From positions 195,456,429 through 195,520,428 of the forward strand of contig NC_068938.1 in assembly GCF_016801865.2 (NCBI RefSeq): a stretch of 64,000 nt of DNA, read 5' to 3'. Numbering within the stretch: position 1 is the stretch's first letter; each line of letters opens with the position of its first letter. A program made the position numbers and the translations under genes. Below, in pieces: positions 20,976 through 32,676 of this stretch. A model generated the notes under the pieces. That model ran no database searches, was not told the DNA's origin, and worked only from the letters and a program-made list of their open reading frames with translations. The DNA comes from Culex pipiens pallens (Eukaryota > Arthropoda > Insecta > Diptera > Culicidae).

Positions 20976-23900
20976 TCATCATGTCCCCCCAGGCCCAGGG
21001 GGAACCTTCTTTGAGGGCACCGGCCACTCCAGGTTGTGGCCACTACTGTCGAAATGGCCATTATTATGTTCAGTATCAAAAACCATGAATTTTGATACCT
21101 ATATTGCCACAACTCGTATGTTTCTGTAAATGTCCCCCCACGCCCCGAGGGAACCTTCTTTGAGGGCACCGGCCACTCCAGGTTGTGGCCACTACTGTCG
21201 AAATGGCCATTATTATGTTCAGTATAAAAAACCATGAATTTTGATACCCATATTGCCACAACTCGTATGTTTCTGTAAATGTCCCCCCAGGCCCCGGGGG
21301 AACCTTCTTTGAGGGCACCGGCCACTCCAGGTTGTGGCCACTACTGTCAAAATGGCCATTATTATGTTCAGTATCAAAAACCATGAATTTTGATACCTAT
21401 ATTGCCACAACTCGTATGTTTCTGTAAATGTCCCCCCACGCCCCGAGGGAACCTTCTTTGAGGGCACCGGCCACTCCAGGTTGTGGCCACTACTGTCGAA
21501 ATGGCCATTATTATGTTCAGTATAAAAAACCATGAATTTTGATACCCATATTGCCACAACTCGTATGTTTCTGTAAATGTCCCCCCAGGCCCCGGGGGAA
21601 CCTTCTTTGAGGGCACCGGCCACTCCAGGTTGTGGCCACTACTGTCAAAATGGCCATTATTATGTTCAGTATCAAAAACCATGAATTTTGATACCTATAT
21701 TGCCACAACTCGTATGTTTCTGTAAATGTCCCCCCACGCCCCGAGGGAACATTCTTTAAGGGCACCGGCCACTCCAGGTTGTGGCCACTACTGTCGAAAT
21801 GGCCATTATTATGTTCAGTATAAAAAACCATGAATTTTGATACCCATATTGCCACAACTCGTATGTTTCTGTAAATGTCCCCCCAGGCCCCGGGGGAACC
21901 TTCTTTGAGGGCACCGGCCACTCCAGGTTGTGGCCACTACTGTCAAAATGGCCATTATTATGTTCAGTATCAAAAACCATGAATTTTGATACCTATATTG
22001 CCACAACTCGTATGTTTCTGTAAATGTCCCCCCACGCCCCGAGGGAACCTTCTTTGAGGGCACCGGCCACTCCAGGTTGTGGCCACTACTGTCGAAATGG
22101 CCATTATTATGTTCAGTATAAAAAACCATGAATTTTGATACCCATATTGCCACAACTCGTATGTTTCTGTAAATGTCCCCCCAGGCCCCGGGGAACCTTC
22201 TTTGAGGGCACCGGCCACTCCAGGTTGTGGCCACTACTGTCGAAATGGCCATTATTATGTTCAGTATAAAAAACCATGAATTTTGATACCCATATTGCCA
22301 CAACTCGTATGTTTCTGTAAATGTCCCCCCAGGCCCCGGGGGAACCTTCTTTGAGGGCACCGGCCACTCCAGGTTGTGGCCACTACTGTCGAAATGGCCA
22401 TTATTATGTTCAGTATAAAAAACCATGAATTTTGATACCCATATTGCCACAACTCGTATGTTTCTGTAAATGTCCCCCCAGGCCCCGGGGGAACCTTCTT
22501 TGAGGGCACCGGCCACTCCAGGTTGTGGCCACTACTGTCGAAATGGCCATTATTATGTTCAGTATAAAAAACCATGAATTTTGATACCCATATTGCCACA
22601 ACTCGTATGTTTCTGTAAATGTCCCCCCAGGCCCCGGGGGAACCTTCTTTGAGGGCACCGGCCACTCCAGGTTGTGGCCACTACTGTCGAAATGGCCATT
22701 ATTATGTTCAGTATAAAAAACCATGAATTTTGATACCCATATTGCCACAACTCGTATGTTTCTGTAAATGTCCCCCCAGGCCCCGGAGGAACCTTCTTTG
22801 AGGGCACCGGCCACTCCAGATTGTGGCCACTACTGTCGAAATGGCCATTATTATGTTCAGTATCCAAAACCATGAATTTTGATACCCATATTGCCACAAC
22901 TCGTATGTTTCTGTAAATGTCCCCCCAGGCCCCGGGGGAACCTTCTTTGAGGGCACCGGCCACTCCAGGTTGTGGCCACTACTGTCAAAATGGCCATTAT
23001 TATGTTCAGTATCAAAAACCATGAATTTTGATACCTATATTGCCACAACTCGTATGTTTCTGTAAATGTCCCCCCACGCCCCGAGGGAACCTTCTTTGAG
23101 GGCACCGGCCACTCCAGGTTGTGGCCACTACTGTCGAAATGGCCATTATTATGTTCAGTATAAAAAACCATGAATTTTGATACCCATATTGCCACAACTC
23201 GTATGTTTCTGTAAATGTCCCCCCAGCCCCCGGGGAACCTTCTTTGAGGGCACCGGCCACTCCAGGTTGTGGCCACTACTGTCGAAATGGCCATTATTAT
23301 GTTCAGTATAAAAAACCATGAATTTTGATACCCATATTGCCACAACTCGTATGTTTCTGTAAATGTCCCCCCAGGCCCCGGGGGAACCTTCTTTGAGGGC
23401 ACCGGCCACTCCAGGTTGTGGCCACTACTGTCGAAATGGCCATTATTATGTTCAGTATCAAAAACCATGAATTTTGATACCTATATTGCCACAACTCGTA
23501 TGTTTCTGTAAATGTCCCCCCACGCCCCGAGGGAACCTTCTTTGAGGGCACCGGCCACTCCAGGTTGTGGCCACTACTGTCGAAATGGCCATTATTATGT
23601 TCAGTATAAAAAACCATGAATTTTGATACCCATATTGCCACAACTCGTATGTTTCTGTAAATGTCCCCCCAGGCCCCGGAGGAACCTTCTTTGAGGGCAC
23701 CGGCCACTCCAGATTGTGGCCACTACTGTCGAAATGGCCATTATTATGTTCAGTATAAAAAACCATGAATTTTGATACCCATATTGCCACAACTCGTATG
23801 TTTCTGTAAATGTCCCCCCAGGCCCCGGAGGAACCTTCTTTGAGGGCACCGGCCACTCCAGATTGTGGCCACTACTGTCGAAATGGCCATTATTATGTTC

Positions 23901-26900
23901 AGTATCCAAAACCATGAATTTTGATACCCATATTGCCACAACTCGTATGTTTCTGTAAATGTCCCCCCAGGCCCCGGGGGAACCTTCTTTGAGGGCACCG
24001 GCCACTCCAGGTTGTGGCCACTACTGTCAAAATGGCCATTATTATGTTCAGTATCAAAAACCATGAATTTTGATACCTATATTGCCACAACTCGTATGTT
24101 TCTGTAAATGTCCCCCCACGCCCCGAGGGAACCTTCTTTGAGGGCACCGGCCACTCCAGGTTGTGGCCACTACTGTCGAAATGGCCATTATTATGTTCAG
24201 TATAAAAAACCATGAATTTTGATACCCATATTGCCACAACTCGTATGTTTCTGTAAATGTCCCCCCAGGCCCCGGGGGAACCTTCTTTGAGGGCACCGGC
24301 CACTCCAGGTTGTGGCCACTACTGTCGAAATGGCCATTATTATGTTCAGTATAAAAAACCATGAATTTTGATACCCATATTGCCACAACTCGTATGTTTC
24401 TGTAAATGTCCCCCCAGGCCCCGGGGGAACCTTCTTTGAGGGCACCGGCCACTCCAGGTTGTGGCCACTACTGTCAAAATGGCCATTATTATGTTCAGTA
24501 TCAAAAACCATGAATTTTGATACCTATATTGCCACAACTCGTATGTTTCTGTAAATGTCCCCCCACGCCCCGAGGGAACCTTCTTTGAGGGCACCGGCCA
24601 CTCCAGGTTGTGGCCACTACTGTCGAAATGGCCATTATTATGTTCAGTATAAAAACCATGAACTTTGATACCCATATTGCCACAACTCGTATGTTTCTGT
24701 AAATGTCCCCCCAGGCCCCGGGGGAACACTCCAGGTTGTGGCCACTACTGTCAAAATGGCCATTATTATGTTCAGTATAAAAAACCATGAATTTTGATAC
24801 CCATATTGCCACAACTCGTATGTTTCTGTAAATGTCCCCCCAGGCCCCGGGGGAACCTTCTTTGAGGGCACCGGCCACTCCAGGTTGTGGCCACTACTGT
24901 CAAAATGGCCATTATTATGTTCAGTATCAAAAACCATGAATTTTGATACCTATATTGCCACAACTCGTATGTTTCTGTAAATGTCCCCCCACGCCCCGAG
25001 GGAACCTTCTTTGAGGGCACCGGCCACTCCAGGTTGTGGCCACTACTGTCGAAATGGCCATTATTATGTTCAGTATAAAAACCATGAACTTTGATACCCA
25101 TATTGCCACAACTCGTATGTTTCTGTAAATGTCCCCCCAGGCCCCGGGGGAACACTCCAGGTTGTGGCCACTACTGTCAAAATGGCCATTATTATGTTCA
25201 GTATCAAAAACCATGAATTTTGATACCTATATTGCCACAACTCGTATGTTTCTGTAAATGTCCCCCCAGGCCCCGGGGGAACCTTCTTTGAGGGCACCGG
25301 CCACTCCAGGTTGTGGCCACTACTGTCGAAATGGCCATTATTATGTTCAGTATAAAAAACCATGAATTTTGATACCCATATTGCCACAACTCGTATGTTT
25401 CTGTAAATGTCCCCCCAGGCCCCGGAGGAACCTTCTTTGAGGGCACCGGCCACTCCAGATTGTGGCCACTACTGTCGAAATGGCCATTATTATGTTCAGT
25501 ATCCAAAACCATGAATTTTGATACCCATATTGCCACAACTCGTATGTTTCTGTAAATGTCCCCCCAGGCCCCGGGGGAACCTTCTTTGAGGGCACCGGCC
25601 ACTCCAGGTTGTGGCCACTACTGTCAAAATGGCCATTATTATGTTCAGTATCAAAAACCATGAATTTTGATACCTATATTGCCACAACTCGTATGTTTCT
25701 GTAAATGTCCCCCCACGCCCCGAGGGAACCTTCTTTGAGGGCACCGGCCACTCCAGGTTGTGGCCACTACTGTCGAAATGGCCATTATTATGTTCAGTAT
25801 AAAAAACCATGAATTTTGATACCCATATTGCCACAACTCGTATGTTTCTGTAAATGTCCCCCCAGGCCCCGGGGGAACCTTCTTTGAGGGCACCGGCCAC
25901 TCCAGGTTGTGGCCACTACTGTCAAAATGGCCATTATTATGTTCAGTATCAAAAACCATGAATTTTGATACCTATATTGCCACAACTCGTATGTTTCTGT
26001 AAATGTCCCCCCACGCCCCGAGGGAACCTTCTTTGAGGGCACCGGCCACTCCAGGTTGTGGCCACTACTGTCGAAATGGCCATTATTATGTTCAGTATAA
26101 AAACCATGAACTTTGATACCCATATTGCCACAACTCGTATGTTTCTGTAAATGTCCCCCCAGGCCCCGGGGGAACACTCCAGGTTGTGGCCACTACTGTC
26201 AAAATGGCCATTATTATGTTCAGTATAAAAAACCATGAATTTTGATACCCATATTGCCACAACTCGTATGTTTCTGTAAATGTCCCCCCAGGCCCGGGGG
26301 AACCTTCTTTGAGGGCACCGGCCACTCCAGGTTGTGGCCACTACTGTCAAAATGGCCATTATTATGTTCAGTATCAAAAACCATGAATTTTGATACCTAT
26401 ATTGCCACAACTCGTATGTTTCTGTAAATGTCCCCCCACGCCCCGAGGGAACCTTCTTTGAGGGCACCGGCCACTCCAGGTTGTGGCCACTACTGTCGAA
26501 ATGGCCATTATTATGTTCAGTATAAAAACCATGAACTTTGATACCCATATTGCCACAACTCGTATGTTTCTGTAAATGTCCCCCCAGGCCCCGGGGGAAC
26601 ACTCCAGGTTGTGGCCACTACTGTCAAAATGGCCATTATTATGTTCAGTATCAAAAACCATGAATTTTGATACCTATATTGCCACAACTCGTATGTTTCT
26701 GTAAATGTCCCCCCAGGCCCCGGGGGAACCTTCTTTGAGGGCACCGGCCACTCCAGGTTGTGGCCACTACTGTCGAAATGGCCATTATTATGTTCAGTAT
26801 AAAAAACCATGAATTTTGATACCCATATTGCCACAACTCGTATGTTTCTGTAAATGTCCCCCCAGGCCCCGGAGGAACCTTCTTTGAGGGCACCGGCCAC

Positions 26901-27390
26901 TCCAGATTGTGGCCACTACTGTCGAAATGGCCATTATTATGTTCAGTATCCAAAACCATGAATTTTGATACCCATATTGCCACAACTCGTATGTTTCTGT
27001 AAATGTCCCCCCAGGCCCCGGGGGAACCTTCTTTGAGGGCACCGGCCACTCCAGGTTGTGGCCACTACTGTCAAAATGGCCATTATTATGTTCAGTATCA
27101 AAAACCATGAATTTTGATACCTATATTGCCACAACTCGTATGTTTCTGTAAATGTCCCCCCACGCCCCGAGGGAACCTTCTTTGAGGGCACCGGCCACTC
27201 CAGGTTGTGGCCACTACTGTCGAAATGGCCATTATTATGTTCAGTATAAAAAACCATGAATTTTGATACCCATATTGCCACAACTCGTATGTTTCTGTAA
27301 ATGTCCCCCCAGGCCCCGGGGGAACCTTCTTTGAGGCCACCGGCCACTCCTGGTTTTGGCCACCACTGTCGAGAATTGGCCATTTTTCAT
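20976..27390. repeat. Satellite array, about 149 bp monomer, about 43 units
   Basis: Each monomer contains CCTTCTTTGAGGGCACCGGC, CACTCCAGGTTGTGGCCACT, GGCCATTATTATGTTCAGTA, CCATGAATTTTGATACC, ATTGCCACAACTCGTATG and a C-rich junction (GTCCCCCCAGGCCCCGGGGG). Variants define subtypes: junction CACGCCCCGAGGG with TATCAAAAACC/CCTATATT against CAGGCCCCGGGG with TATAAAAAACC/CCCATATT. From 20976 to about 22150 these alternate, giving a dimer of about 298 bp. Further right, longer periods of about 1,042 bp and about 1,447 bp appear. Four units lack about 21 bp (near 24726, 25152, 26172 and 26598). Because 149 is not a multiple of three, minus-strand frames through it are short and artefactual. Confidence 0.97.
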
Positions 27391-27394
27391 GAGA

Positions 27395-27720
27395 ACCGCC
27401 GCATCATAGCGACTTCCACGCCGTCCGCTTCGCTCGAATTTCCTCCTTCTGCTGCCGGTGGTTCTTCCTTCTGGTTGCTGGTCCTCTTCTTCTATTGGCC
27501 GCTGCTGCTGCTGCTCCGTGCCGGCCCGACGTGCACAGTTCGAGTGCTCGTTCCAAAGTGACTTGCTTTTGCGAAATTTTCTGCTTAAATAGCGGCACAG
27601 CCGGAGAACGGTACAAAAGGGGCGCGGCCTCGAATGCATACGCTCGCTCTGATTGGTCATCTGTCCGATTTGTACTGAAAAATTACTCATTTTGATTGCA
27701 TGTTTTAAGTGCTTTAACTA
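27395..27720 (-). promoter_or_regulatory. Promoter-like segment at the right edge of the satellite
   Basis: Read on the minus strand, toward the array, there is a CCAAT box (GACCAATCAGAG, about 27648-27659), then a GC-rich stretch, then GCTATTTAAGC, a TATA-like box, near 27583-27593. Sequence with 5'-UTR character follows. The GC content is clearly above the neighbourhood. A short frame starting downstream would run into the last monomer. The arrangement resembles a compact RNA polymerase II promoter, but transcription is inference. Confidence 0.4.
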
Positions 27721-27954
27721 TGTTTAGTCAGACTATCTATGTAGTTAAACAATAGCTGAAGTCTTCCTCTTTCGATTGGTGGTCCAACCGTCTGGATTGA
27801 TTCACAGGGAAAAAAGATATAAGCGTTCAAAATGTCCCCTTTTTTAACGCTTAAATGTGACGCTTTGGATCGAATTTCTGAACTGGCCCCCCAATATAGT
27901 AAGTAGAGACATAGTCCTATGTCAAAAAATCACAGGTTAAATACCATTTAAAAT

Positions 27955-28085
27955 TCAAATGCAAAGCGCCAGCTCCTGTTACGTCCAATCAAGCTCATAC
28001 TTAAGATTTGGGCTCAGTATGCCCACCGGAACAAACCCTTGAGTGCCCGCCTAAAGTCATTTTTGTTACATCCTAATGTACACGC
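27955..28085 (-). repeat. Right inverted arm flanking the satellite
   Basis: The reverse complement of this segment matches 19741-19905 (AGCGCCAGCTCCTGTTACGT, CATTTTTGTTACAT-type words), with scattered differences. An adjoining GACATAGGACTATGTC palindrome lies at about 27907-27922. Together the arms enclose 8.3 kb. Confidence 0.75.
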
Positions 28086-28351
28086 GATCGAAAAACTAAA
28101 CATTGTCCAAAGCTTGGGTAAGCGGAAATCTCATTTCTTGTTTTTTTAACAACCGGCTTTAAAAAATTGGCTATGTCCATGAATATCTAAAAAATTACAA
28201 AATATAATTTTGATAAAAAATATCAGGAAAAACATATTTAAATACTTTCCAAAGTTCAATTTTTCAAATTAAAAAAGTCAATGATTATTTTGCTATAAAA
28301 AATAAAAAGTTTTTTTTGTTATGGTTATGTTACGACCTCCAGTTACCTATC

Positions 28352-28768
28352 TTACCTGCCTGCTCAGAAATATGAAAAACATAACTTAAACTGTTATTTT
28401 CATCTTATTTCACTTTTCCAATCGAATATCAAACAAATAACAGTTCCTGTTATTATGGAATTAAATGAAGAAACATAACTTAATCTGTTATTATTATCTT
28501 ATTTCACATTTCCAATGGATTATCAAACCAATAACAGTTCTTGTTATTATGGAATTAAATGGAAAACATAACTTAAACTGTTATTATTATCTTATTCCAC
28601 ATTTCCTATTGAATACCATCCCAATAACATTTATTGTTAAAATAACAGAAACTGTTATTATTTTTTCTTCCAAATTTTTTTTTCAAGAATATTCAATAAC
28701 AGTTTCTGTTATTTTAACAAAATCTGTTATTGAAATGACATGAATTTTGTTATTACCGTCTGCCCGGG
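28352..28768. mobile_element. TA MITE of the GCAGACGGTAATAAC family, copy 3
   Basis: The right end GTTATTACCGTCTGCCCGGG matches the family TIR. The interior repeats CATAACTTAA(A/T)CTGTTATT and AATAACAG words in both orientations. The left end is diverged (CCTGCCTGCTCAGAAATATG). Confidence 0.65.
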
Positions 28769-29404
28769 TGGCCATCGATTACGTTAGCAAAATTCTGTTT
28801 TTATTTTGTTAAATATCTCGTTATAAACAACCATGAGAAAGTTCAACAAGTTTTTGAAAGAAATTTATTCAAAATATCACGCTTTTTAAGGACGACTCAC
28901 ACATTTTCCCAAAATGAAAATAATACACTAAACACGCACTATCACAAAGGAACCACACACGAAAAAAAAGAAGAAAGCAGCAAGAAACGGCACAATAATA
29001 TCGAATGATTGATATTGACTGCGGTAAGTACGTGATCTAATAAACACCAATTCCGGTGTTAGTGTGTGAGAGATGAATCGCGCTGTTCTTCCTGGACCCA
29101 AATGTGGCCAGATGTGGCCGTTGGTTGTTCATATATTGTGTAACCGTAAGGAACCGGAAGACACACACACGCACAAAGCGACGTTATCATTGAATATAAG
29201 CCAAATTTTAGGATTAGTGAAATGCACGTGGAACGTGGTGCTGCTTTTATTTTGTAAATCGAATGGTTTTATTGTGAAAATATATGAACTTTCAATCTCT
29301 GCCATGTATAAAATGTCATGACAATTAGGTTTCCCTTTAAAAAAGTAGAAAAAGTCTGAAGTTTTTTTTTTTTTTATTTGAAAAGGTCCAATAAACAAAA
29401 TTTC
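28769..29404. other. Non-coding stretch, no recognisable gene
   Basis: Contains a (CA)n-like patch near 29160 and short open frames only. Nothing identified. Confidence 0.35.
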
Positions 29405-30372
29405 CAGTTCCAGACTAACATTTCAAAAGGGCCAAACATTCAATATCACGCCTTTTTGAAATTTTCTTGATTTGAAAAAAATGAAAATATTTTTTTTGGA
29501 AAGATCGGAAAATTTCACGAATGTTTCATATTTTAACATTGATAATCGGACTATTAGTTGCTGAGATATCGACGTTGGAAAATGGTGGGTTGTTTGAGTG
29601 AGAATTAGAAAACATACATTTTCCTGCTTTTTAAACCTTTGCATGACAATACCTCAGCAACTAAGGGTCGTATAAACAAAGTTCAAAAAAGCAAAATATA
29701 GAGAATTTTCACAGCCTTTCAAAAATATTTTTTTCAAAAGTGGGCAAACATGTGCACTAAATTTAAAAAAATAGAAAACTGTGACTATTTTCAAAAAAGT
29801 TACCTGAAAATGGCTATAACTTGAAAACGGTGCACATTATGAAAATTTCACTATTGTACTTTTTGATTGCAAATTTGATTTTACATCGAAAAATGAAGTT
29901 GAAAAATTTTTGCGACCAATATTGCATTTTTTTGAAAAAAAATCGAAAATTCATAACTCGGTCAAAGATTTTTTGCACAACCTGGAAATTTCTGAAAATT
30001 TGGCATTTTAAAAAATTAAAAAAAATAAAATAGTGTTTTTTTGCAAATCAAGTTTTAGTGACAAAAAGTTATATTGAAAATCACAATTTTTTTACCGTGT
30101 AGCATTTTTTTTTTTCAGTGTAGTCCATATCCATACCTACAACTTTCCCGAAGACACCTTCTAAAGATACAGATTTTTGAATTTTCATACACCATTTTTG
30201 TATGGCCAGCTGCCAAAATTGTATGGAAAATTATATGGACAAACTAATGATGCCAAATGGCTTGTTTGGGCATACCGAAGGCACCAAAAAAGTTTCAGTC
30301 GGATTAAAAAATACAAAAAAAAATCGAATGACCGAAATCTCAGAGAATTGCTCTTTTTGCTTTTTGGGTGTT
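29405..30372. mobile_element. Single-arm copy of the 1.8 kb palindromic element
   Basis: From AGACTAACATTTCAAAAGGG at the left to AGTTTCAGTCGGATTAAAAA at the right, this follows the right arm of 9811-11640, including TTAACATTGATAATCGGACT and CCATACCTACAACTTTCC. Substitutions and small indels show that it is an older copy or a solo arm. Confidence 0.75.
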
Positions 30373-30471
30373 TTTGAAACCGCCTTGAGTCAGGCGTATT
30401 AAAAAACACCCAAGAAGAAAAAACTGAAAATTTGGTTTATTTGACCTTTAAAAAAAACTACAGAAGTGTAC

Positions 30472-30760
30472 AATTAGGTCCTAAAATTAAACTTAAAATT
30501 GTGATATTATTGTTGAGAATAATGACCCTTTGTATAACCGCATAGGATTTAAAATTGATTTTTCAAAAATTAACTTCGCGGCCCTTCTTGACAGAAAAGT
30601 TCCTATTCGGCAGCTCATTCCAAGGGGATGATAGTTGATCAATAAAAAAATGGGTTTTGCAATAAAATAAAAAAAAGTGGTCAATAGCGGGTTTTCATCT
30701 TTTTTTACCACTTTACATAAAGGTTTACATAGAGCTTTAGGGCCCTATTGCGTTGATTTC
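30472..30760. mobile_element. MITE of the AATTGGGTCCTAAAAT family, copy 1
   Basis: Shares AGGTCCTAAAAT, ATGACCCTTTGTA, CCTTCTTGACAGAAAAG, CCAAGGGGA and the terminal TTTAGGGCCC words with the better preserved copies at 48115 and 49499. The termini are inverted relative to one another (AATTGGGTNCTAAA). Confidence 0.7.
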
Positions 30761-30835
30761 AATGAAAAGACCATTTTTTCAGCTTGACAATTATTTATCA
30801 GATTTGGCTATATTGATTGAACTCAAAGTAGGGTA

Positions 30836-31673
30836 CACAGAAAAAAATATGTAAATATACACAGCACGTAATTACTGTTTCTTATGTAAACTCACTCAAT
30901 GTAATGTTGAAATATGATGTAAAGAGTAAAAAGTCATGGAAATTACTCCAATGTAAATCTAAATCTAATGTAAATCATGAATCTAATGGAAACGTTGAGC
31001 ATGGAAACTCAAATCTGATGAATTTCTACCCGTGTTCGGCTTCCTGTAAATTCCTATTTAATGTAAATCATATATCCAATGTATTTCTGCCAAACGCTGA
31101 CTTCAAAACTACCCGAACTAAAAATAGTTATATTTGGTTCTCTTTCTATCGTTCTCATACTTCACTGGCCCACTGCTTGAGCCTCACCCTGAACAAGTTG
31201 ATGCTTTAGCCGCTCGTTTATAAAATGCGAAGATGGCTCAGTTGGCAGCGGGTAGCAGCAGTAACACCGAACATTCTACCCGTCGTCCGTTCGATTCCAG
31301 TCCAGCGTTATTCCACTTGGCCGTCGACGAGAAAGCGTCCCCTACCTGTGAAACAACTTTTTAAAATCATAATTTCCTTTTGCTGCCCGTTTCACTCATT
31401 TTAAAATAGAACATAGGCCACACCCTTTTCCTACTGCAATCCAAGTCGAGCTTCTCATTCCCATTGGCCAATCAGAATTAGTTGATTTGAACTAATGTAA
31501 ATTTCAAAACTAATGTAAATTCCAAAACTAATGTAAATTTTCAAAACTAATGTAAATTTCCAATGAATCTAATGTAAGTTTCCAATGAACCTAATGTAAA
31601 TATACATCATTTATCATGATACCTTTTGGTACATGATAAATAATGTAAATTTACAGAAATATTTTTTTCTGTG
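30836..31673. mobile_element. TIR MITE with ATGTAAAT motifs and 7 bp TSD
   Basis: The left end CACAGAAAAAAATATG and right end …ATATTTTTTTCTGTG are complementary, and TAGGGTA stands immediately outside both (30829-30835 and 31674-31680). The interior repeats CTAATGTAAAT(TT) about a dozen times at both ends. It carries a tRNA-like segment in the middle. Confidence 0.8.
31228..31310 (+). other. tRNA-like sequence (decayed tRNA or SINE head)
   Basis: TGGCTCAGTTGGCAG resembles an A box and CGTTCGATTCC a B box, spaced as in a tRNA gene, starting GAAGATGGCTCAG. The stems are imperfect, so it is probably a SINE head or tRNA relic carried in the surrounding MITE, not a working tRNA. Confidence 0.5.
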
Positions 31674-32676
31674 TAGGGTAGTCATCAATGAGACACTTTT
31701 GGTTTTCAACTTTCAAAGATTTTTCTCATTTTTTCATCAGCATGTTTTAACGAGCTTTTTGTTGCATTTTCACCTTTAATGTGTTCTAACATTGACCAAA
31801 ATATGAGATGGATCCGACATCTACAGCCAGAGTTATTCAATTGTCTCATTGTAGACGCACTTGGCAGGAACAATGAGACAGCTGGGGAACAATGAGACAC
31901 ACTACGAAAATCAAGATTTTTCTAGTAAAACATCATGTTTTTGTATTGTTCCTTTGCAGGTAACTTACCTTGAACATTTTAGAGCAATTTTGCCAACATG
32001 AAACTTTAATTCACAAAAGTTATACTAAAAAGTATTTAAATTTTGTAAAATCTGTATGACAAATAACTTTGTATTTTTGGTTAAATGAAGTTAAAACTCA
32101 ATAAATATGCCAAAAATCACTTTAAATTCATGTTTTGAAAGATTTCCATAGATTTTGAAAAGTTTAATGAAGAAAAATCAAAGTGTCTCATTGTTACCCA
32201 TGAGCTGAAATGAGTGGGGAACAATGAGACAGTCCTGTATACTGGGTATATTCTAAATTTTGGCCAAACCTAATGAAAGGACATTGTAGCCCAACTCAAT
32301 CCCTATGGAACGTCGAAAGAAATTTGAAGAAATATTAGTTTTGGTGTAAATGGCAGCCTGCGAGCGATAAAGTTTTTTTTTGTCCATAATTTACTTTTAC
32401 AGCCCATAATCAAACATTTATGAATAACTTTTAAAGGAAGCGTCCATAACCAAAGCCACTATAATGGCAGACGTGTATCCAGTAGACACACCTTTCCCCC
32501 AAATATGAGCCTGATTGGTTGAAACTACGACTTGTGAGAGCCATTTTATCATTGTTCCCCGTGTCTCATTGATGACTACTCTACCCTATCATGATTCTCA
32601 ATAGAAATTAGTTTCCAATATATTTTGCTGGAGACGCATTAAGCTTAAGCATACCTCAGATTCCTATTAATGGATA

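Larger units (their letters stand above)
30829..32589. mobile_element. TIR element built on CAATGAGACA motifs, split by a nested MITE
   Basis: The right end GTGTCTCATTGATGACTACT continues to CTACCCTAT. The left end TAGGGTA…GTCATCAATGAGACAC is its complement, but is interrupted at 30836-31673 by another element. CAATGAGACA or its complement TGTCTCATTG occurs repeatedly inside (near 31687, 31843, 31870, 31890, 32180 and 32221), often preceded by GGGAA. There is no transposase frame. The short frames are chance. Confidence 0.65.

Noticed and set aside
20976..27390. CRISPR-like array
   Set aside because: The units are contiguous 149 bp tandem repeats with no unique spacers, in a eukaryotic context.
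20205..27690. Dozens of overlapping 100-230 residue minus-strand frames (…GTFTETYELWQYGYQNSW…)
   Set aside because: They are the satellite monomer read in rotating frames. The 149 bp unit is not a multiple of three, and the frames depend only on the lack of stops in the repeat.
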